Below, piece after piece: positions 61,053 to 64,000 of a stretch of 64,000 nt of DNA (position 1 is the first letter of the stretch; every line of letters starts with the position of its first letter). The translations under genes were made by a program, and so were the position numbers. The stretch spans positions 124,001-188,000 of the forward strand of contig NW_017265192.1 in the NCBI RefSeq assembly GCF_001638985.1, in the 5' to 3' direction. The notes beneath the pieces were generated by a model. That model did no database searches, was not told where the DNA came from, and worked only from the letters and a program-made list of their open reading frames with translations. This stretch comes from Phycomyces blakesleeanus NRRL 1555(-). Taxonomy: Eukaryota; Mucoromycota; Mucoromycetes; Mucorales; Phycomycetaceae.

Positions 61053-63134
61053 TAAATTAAAATTAGATGTTCAAGACTTTATTACTAATTAAAAAAGTTG
61101 AAAACAATTGAAAAAGATAATATTATTACAGCTAATAAAAATAATAAAACACAATTTAAAAATTGATTTGTAATGTATTAAGTTTGTTGTGGATTGTAAT
61201 GGATCACTTGGCAAATAAAATACAATGATAATAGAATAAAGTAGAAGACAGATACACTAAAAGACAGCAAGCAGCAATAGTTAACAGATAAGAAAAGAAA
61301 GAACAACTAATAGAATCATTGTTAAAAATAAGAGAGAGGGAAAGGTATATAGAAAGAGAATGACAAAAACAGAAAAAAGTAATAACTAACAAGGAGACCA
61401 AAACTAACAAACAATCTTCCTAAAACCAAGAAATCAATATGTTATGTTGCAAGATGATATAAATTACAAAGAAAAAAAAACAAGAAAAAAATACTGAATT
61501 GGATCAAAAGATAATATTTTAGTGAATAAAATTGCTTCTTTTTTATAGTCGATAAGATTTAGAATTGCTAATAGAAGTTAAGAAAAATAAAGATAGTAAA
61601 AATAAAATGATAAGTAATTGATATGGCAAGAATAAAATATATGGATAAAGATACAATAAAAATATAATAATAAAAGTACTGATGTTGCGCAGAGATGTTA
61701 GAAAATGAATTGTGTGCATTGTAGAAAAGAAAGGTTACTAGCATGGGGAACCATGATTTTAAATGAGTACAATGTAGACAAATATGTTAACAAGGGAAAA
61801 GGAAAAAGTATTGTATATAAAAAGAACAGGGAATGGAAATGAGATTTTTCCTGTGCACAGAAAAATTCTCCTCTTAATACCAAGGGCACAGCACCACATA
61901 AACAAACCGTTGATGTCAGCCTCTTATAACTGAGACGGCACATCATGACACAGCACCAGACAAACTCACTGAGCAGACTGACCTTCCGGTACTGGACACT
62001 ACGACATGGCCAAAAGCTGGACATGCCCATAACACATGTGATACACTGACATGTGTGATACTCTATTGTATGTATGGTGTGTACAAGAAAAGCAAGGTAC
62101 GGGTAGTAATAAGAATTGAATTCTGTAATAAAGTAAAGTTATTTAAATTGGGAAACAATTGTATAAAAATGTAAAATAAATAAGAGAAACTACTTCTAGA
62201 AGAGAAAAATAGAAGGAATTTTATAAGGGAAAGAATATCTGGAACTAGCAAAAGGAAATGAATAATGCTAATGTAAAATAAACTAAGTTAAGGGAAATGT
62301 TTAGAGAATAGAAGATTGAAAATTAACTAAGATAATTTTTAAGATAATTTTAAAATAAAAAATAAAGGGAAAATTCAACAAAACAAAAATCATAAAATTC
62401 AAGAGGAAGAAAAATAATAGAAAATAAATAATAAAAAATAGTCAATCATCCACAAAGACTTGACAAAAAAAATAGTAAACAGAAGAAAAATTTATAAAAG
62501 AGATCAGAAAAAGTAAACAACATCTTTAGAAAAAACTTTTGTATTAGAAAAATTCAACAATTGTTTATTGATTGATTTTTGAAGGGTTATTTATACTACT
62601 TATTGAATAAAATTTATGGTAAGAATAGATTACATTGATATCTCAGAGATAATTGAAATAAAAAAGATAGATAAAATAATTATAATCAAGATTTATCATG
62701 AAAGAAAAATAAATGAAGTTATAATACATAACTACAAAGAATAGAAAACATTGGAAGAAGTATGTTTTAAAGAAATAAAAAAACTACAGTTAACAATTTT
62801 AGTAAAGTAGTGTTGAGAGGAAAACGTCACATTTAGTGTGTAAGAAAAGTAAGAAAAATAAAAGAGGGAGAAACTAATTTTGGTAAAGAATAAAGGGAAG
62901 AGAAATTTATTTTCAGAAAATTGGAAGAAGAATAAAAATAAAAATAATGAGAAGTCAAATTTTAGAATAAGAAATAAAATTAATATAAATAAAATTAAAA
63001 TTAAAAATTAAAAAAACAATTATAATTGGGGGTTTGAGACTTTGTGACTGATTAAAAAAGTTAAAATCGATTGAAAAAGAACTAATACTGCGGTTAATAC
63101 ATTTTATAGCGCACCAGATGAAAACTATAATTAC
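61053..63134. other. Noncoding region, purine-rich on the plus strand
   Basis: From about 61440 to 63050 the plus strand is dominated by A and G (AAGAAAAATAAAG-type sequence), apart from a more balanced stretch at about 61840-62050. No gene or transposon end is recognisable. Open frames on the minus strand here are T/C-rich and compositional. Confidence 0.5.
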
Positions 63135-63158
63135 AGCTGAATAGCGCAGAGGAAGCGC

Positions 63159-63198
<40 letters not shown>

Positions 63199-63206
63199 TT
63201 CAGCTA
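63135..63206 (+). tRNA. Initiator tRNA-Met (anticodon CAT)
   Basis: This 72-nt cloverleaf has an acceptor stem AGCTGAA / TTCAGCT and discriminator A. The D arm is TAGCGCAGAGGAAGCGC. The anticodon stem-loop is TTGGGCCCATAACCCAA. The T loop ATCGAAAC replaces the usual TTCGAAT. The 5' A, the GGG/CCC anticodon stem and the A54-type T loop are hallmarks of eukaryotic initiator tRNA. A TTTTT terminator follows at 63210. Confidence 0.96.
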
Positions 63207-63232
63207 CAATTTTTAAAAAGTTTTGTTTTTGT

Positions 63233-63540
63233 TGTCGGACACTATTGTGTCGTACCCGAATTCTTGTCAGCCAATCAGAATGATGATTACACAGAATTCT
63301 CTGTCAGGTCTCGATCTGGTATTTCTTTTCTGGCACTTGTAACTAAGTCACAGAATCAATATCACTGGGGATCGTTAAGTTTTTAAGAATAGTTTTTAGA
63401 TAAGAATAAAGATGTCTTTTTATTAAATGTATTTCCTGACTATTTATACAAAATGATAATTGATTTCTGGCTAAAAGAATAGCTATGATAATATGTCTTA
63501 GATGCTTGTTGTCCAGTAATATCTTTTACAAGTATATTCA
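63233..63540 (-). mobile_element. Putative 3' LTR of an LTR retrotransposon
   Basis: Plus-strand TGTCGGACACTATT at 63233 and TATATTCA ending at 63540 give TG...CA ends and a length of 308 bp. The adjacent CCATCTT (AAGATGG on the coding strand) could be a short polypurine tract. It lies between the tRNA gene and the end of the pol frame, as expected for a 3' LTR on the minus strand. The other LTR is off the window, so the borders cannot be verified. Confidence 0.5.
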
Positions 63541-63595
63541 CCATCTTAAATATCTAAAACATATGTGAAAGACCAATTAGCAAAGTCAAGGACTT

Positions 63596-64000
63596 TTATC
63601 CTAAAAAGTCAACCATTGCTGGTTGCTTGTAACTCCCGATTTTGGTTACCAATGTCAACTCTGACATTATCCCCTCCTGGCTTTGTGATTGTCCATGAGC
63701 ACCAATGTCATCAGGTGAAGCCACAGGGTCAACCGCGTCATTTGGAATTTTGGTGTCAAGGAGTGTCATGGCAGCAAGCCAGGCTGAGCAATAGGCGGTT
63801 GGATTGTACCAAGTGTCATTAGGGGCATCACCATTTGTCTTGTATAACCAGTCGACGTGAACCCATGATGCAAGAGGTTTTCCTTCCATGGTTTTGAGCT
63901 GATACGTACCATATTTGTTGTTCTTGTTCATCACAATAAATGGACCCTTGAACTGTGGCTCCAAACCAAAACGACCTTCATGCGTGAGCTTGACGTGATT
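63596..64000 (-). CDS. LTR retrotransposon Pol C-terminus (integrase end), partial
   Basis: The frame is open through the window edge on the minus strand: NHVKLTHEGRFGLEPQFKGP, FIVMNKNNKYGTYQL, GKPLASWVHVDWLYK, and a Ser/Gln-rich tail ending MVDFLG. The FKGPF...GTYQL...LVH-like sequence matches the SH3-like C-terminal end of Ty3/gypsy-type integrases. Upstream domains (protease, RT, RNase H, integrase core) would lie beyond 64000. No stop occurs in the visible 405 bp. Ty3/gypsy assignment is by motif only. Confidence 0.75.
   Translation of the reverse strand, partial: NHVKLTHEGRFGLEPQFKGPFIVMNKNNKYGTYQLKTMEGKPLASWVHVDWLYKTNGDAPNDTWYNPTAYCSAWLAAMTLLDTKIPNDAVDPVASPDDIGAHGQSQSQEGIMSELTLVTKIGSYKQPAMVDFLG

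Noticed and set aside
61698..62030. Cys-rich minus-strand open frame
   Set aside because: There is no homology or exon signal that I recognise, and it lies in biased spacer DNA.
1..64000. CRISPR arrays, bacterial operons or host protein-coding genes
   Set aside because: No regular repeat-spacer array is present. Gene structure is eukaryotic with introns, and every protein signal recognised belongs to a mobile element.

Overview
This window looks like a transposon-packed, AT-rich stretch of an early-diverging filamentous fungus, most likely Mucoromycota (Phycomyces-like). That is inferred from the mix of CACTA/Plavaka-type transposases, MULE, Crypton, DIRS and Helitron elements, from short GTAAGT...AG introns of about 50-80 nt, and from eukaryotic tRNA genes. 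The species is not proven. The only host genes I can support are two tRNAs: tRNA-Glu(CTC) at 5406-5477 and initiator tRNA-Met(CAT) at 63135-63206. Everything else with coding signal belongs to mobile elements, nearly all damaged.

Layout. 1-5126: right part of CACTA copy A, abutting a relic CACTA end. 5406: tRNA-Glu. 6.4-8.6 kb: Crypton-1. 9.6-14.8 kb: Helitron (minus strand), split by a 543-bp solo LTR. 16.1-29.6 kb: a three-level nest. The oldest layer is element I (partner gene +, transposase -). A MULE (19109-28124, 9-bp target duplication) splits the element I transposase. Element II (transposase + at 20521-23687, partner gene - at 23806-25108) splits the MULE. 30.3-32.6 kb: a transposase fragment and a DIRS relic. 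33.4-37.8 kb: element III. 39.6-41.8 kb: Crypton-2. 42.3-46.6 kb: element V, a Plavaka-like element. 46.9-58.8 kb: element IV, whose first exon is split by the complete CACTA copy B (46947-54495; TIR CACTACGGCGG, target duplication CAT). 63.1-64 kb: tRNA-iMet followed by an LTR retrotransposon running off the window.

Themes. (1) Elements I-IV share one design: an N-terminal Cys/His exon, a tnp2-type transposase, and a convergent multi-exon partner gene ending about 80-120 bp from the transposase stop. The partner has a recurring signature (roughly DAMS-x-x-E-[ST]-D ... P-x-WRS[DE][EK]) and I do not recognise it as a named family. It is the best candidate here for an undescribed component. (2) CACTA copies A and B are an inverted pair about 42 kb apart. 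Roughly thirty coding differences compared by eye were all C/T or G/A, many at CpG, and the copies carry different nonsense codons plus one shared TGA. (3) TGA replaces an expected Trp or Arg codon in several unrelated elements, which fits cytosine deamination or a RIP-like process. (4) Exact target duplications let the insertion order be read directly.
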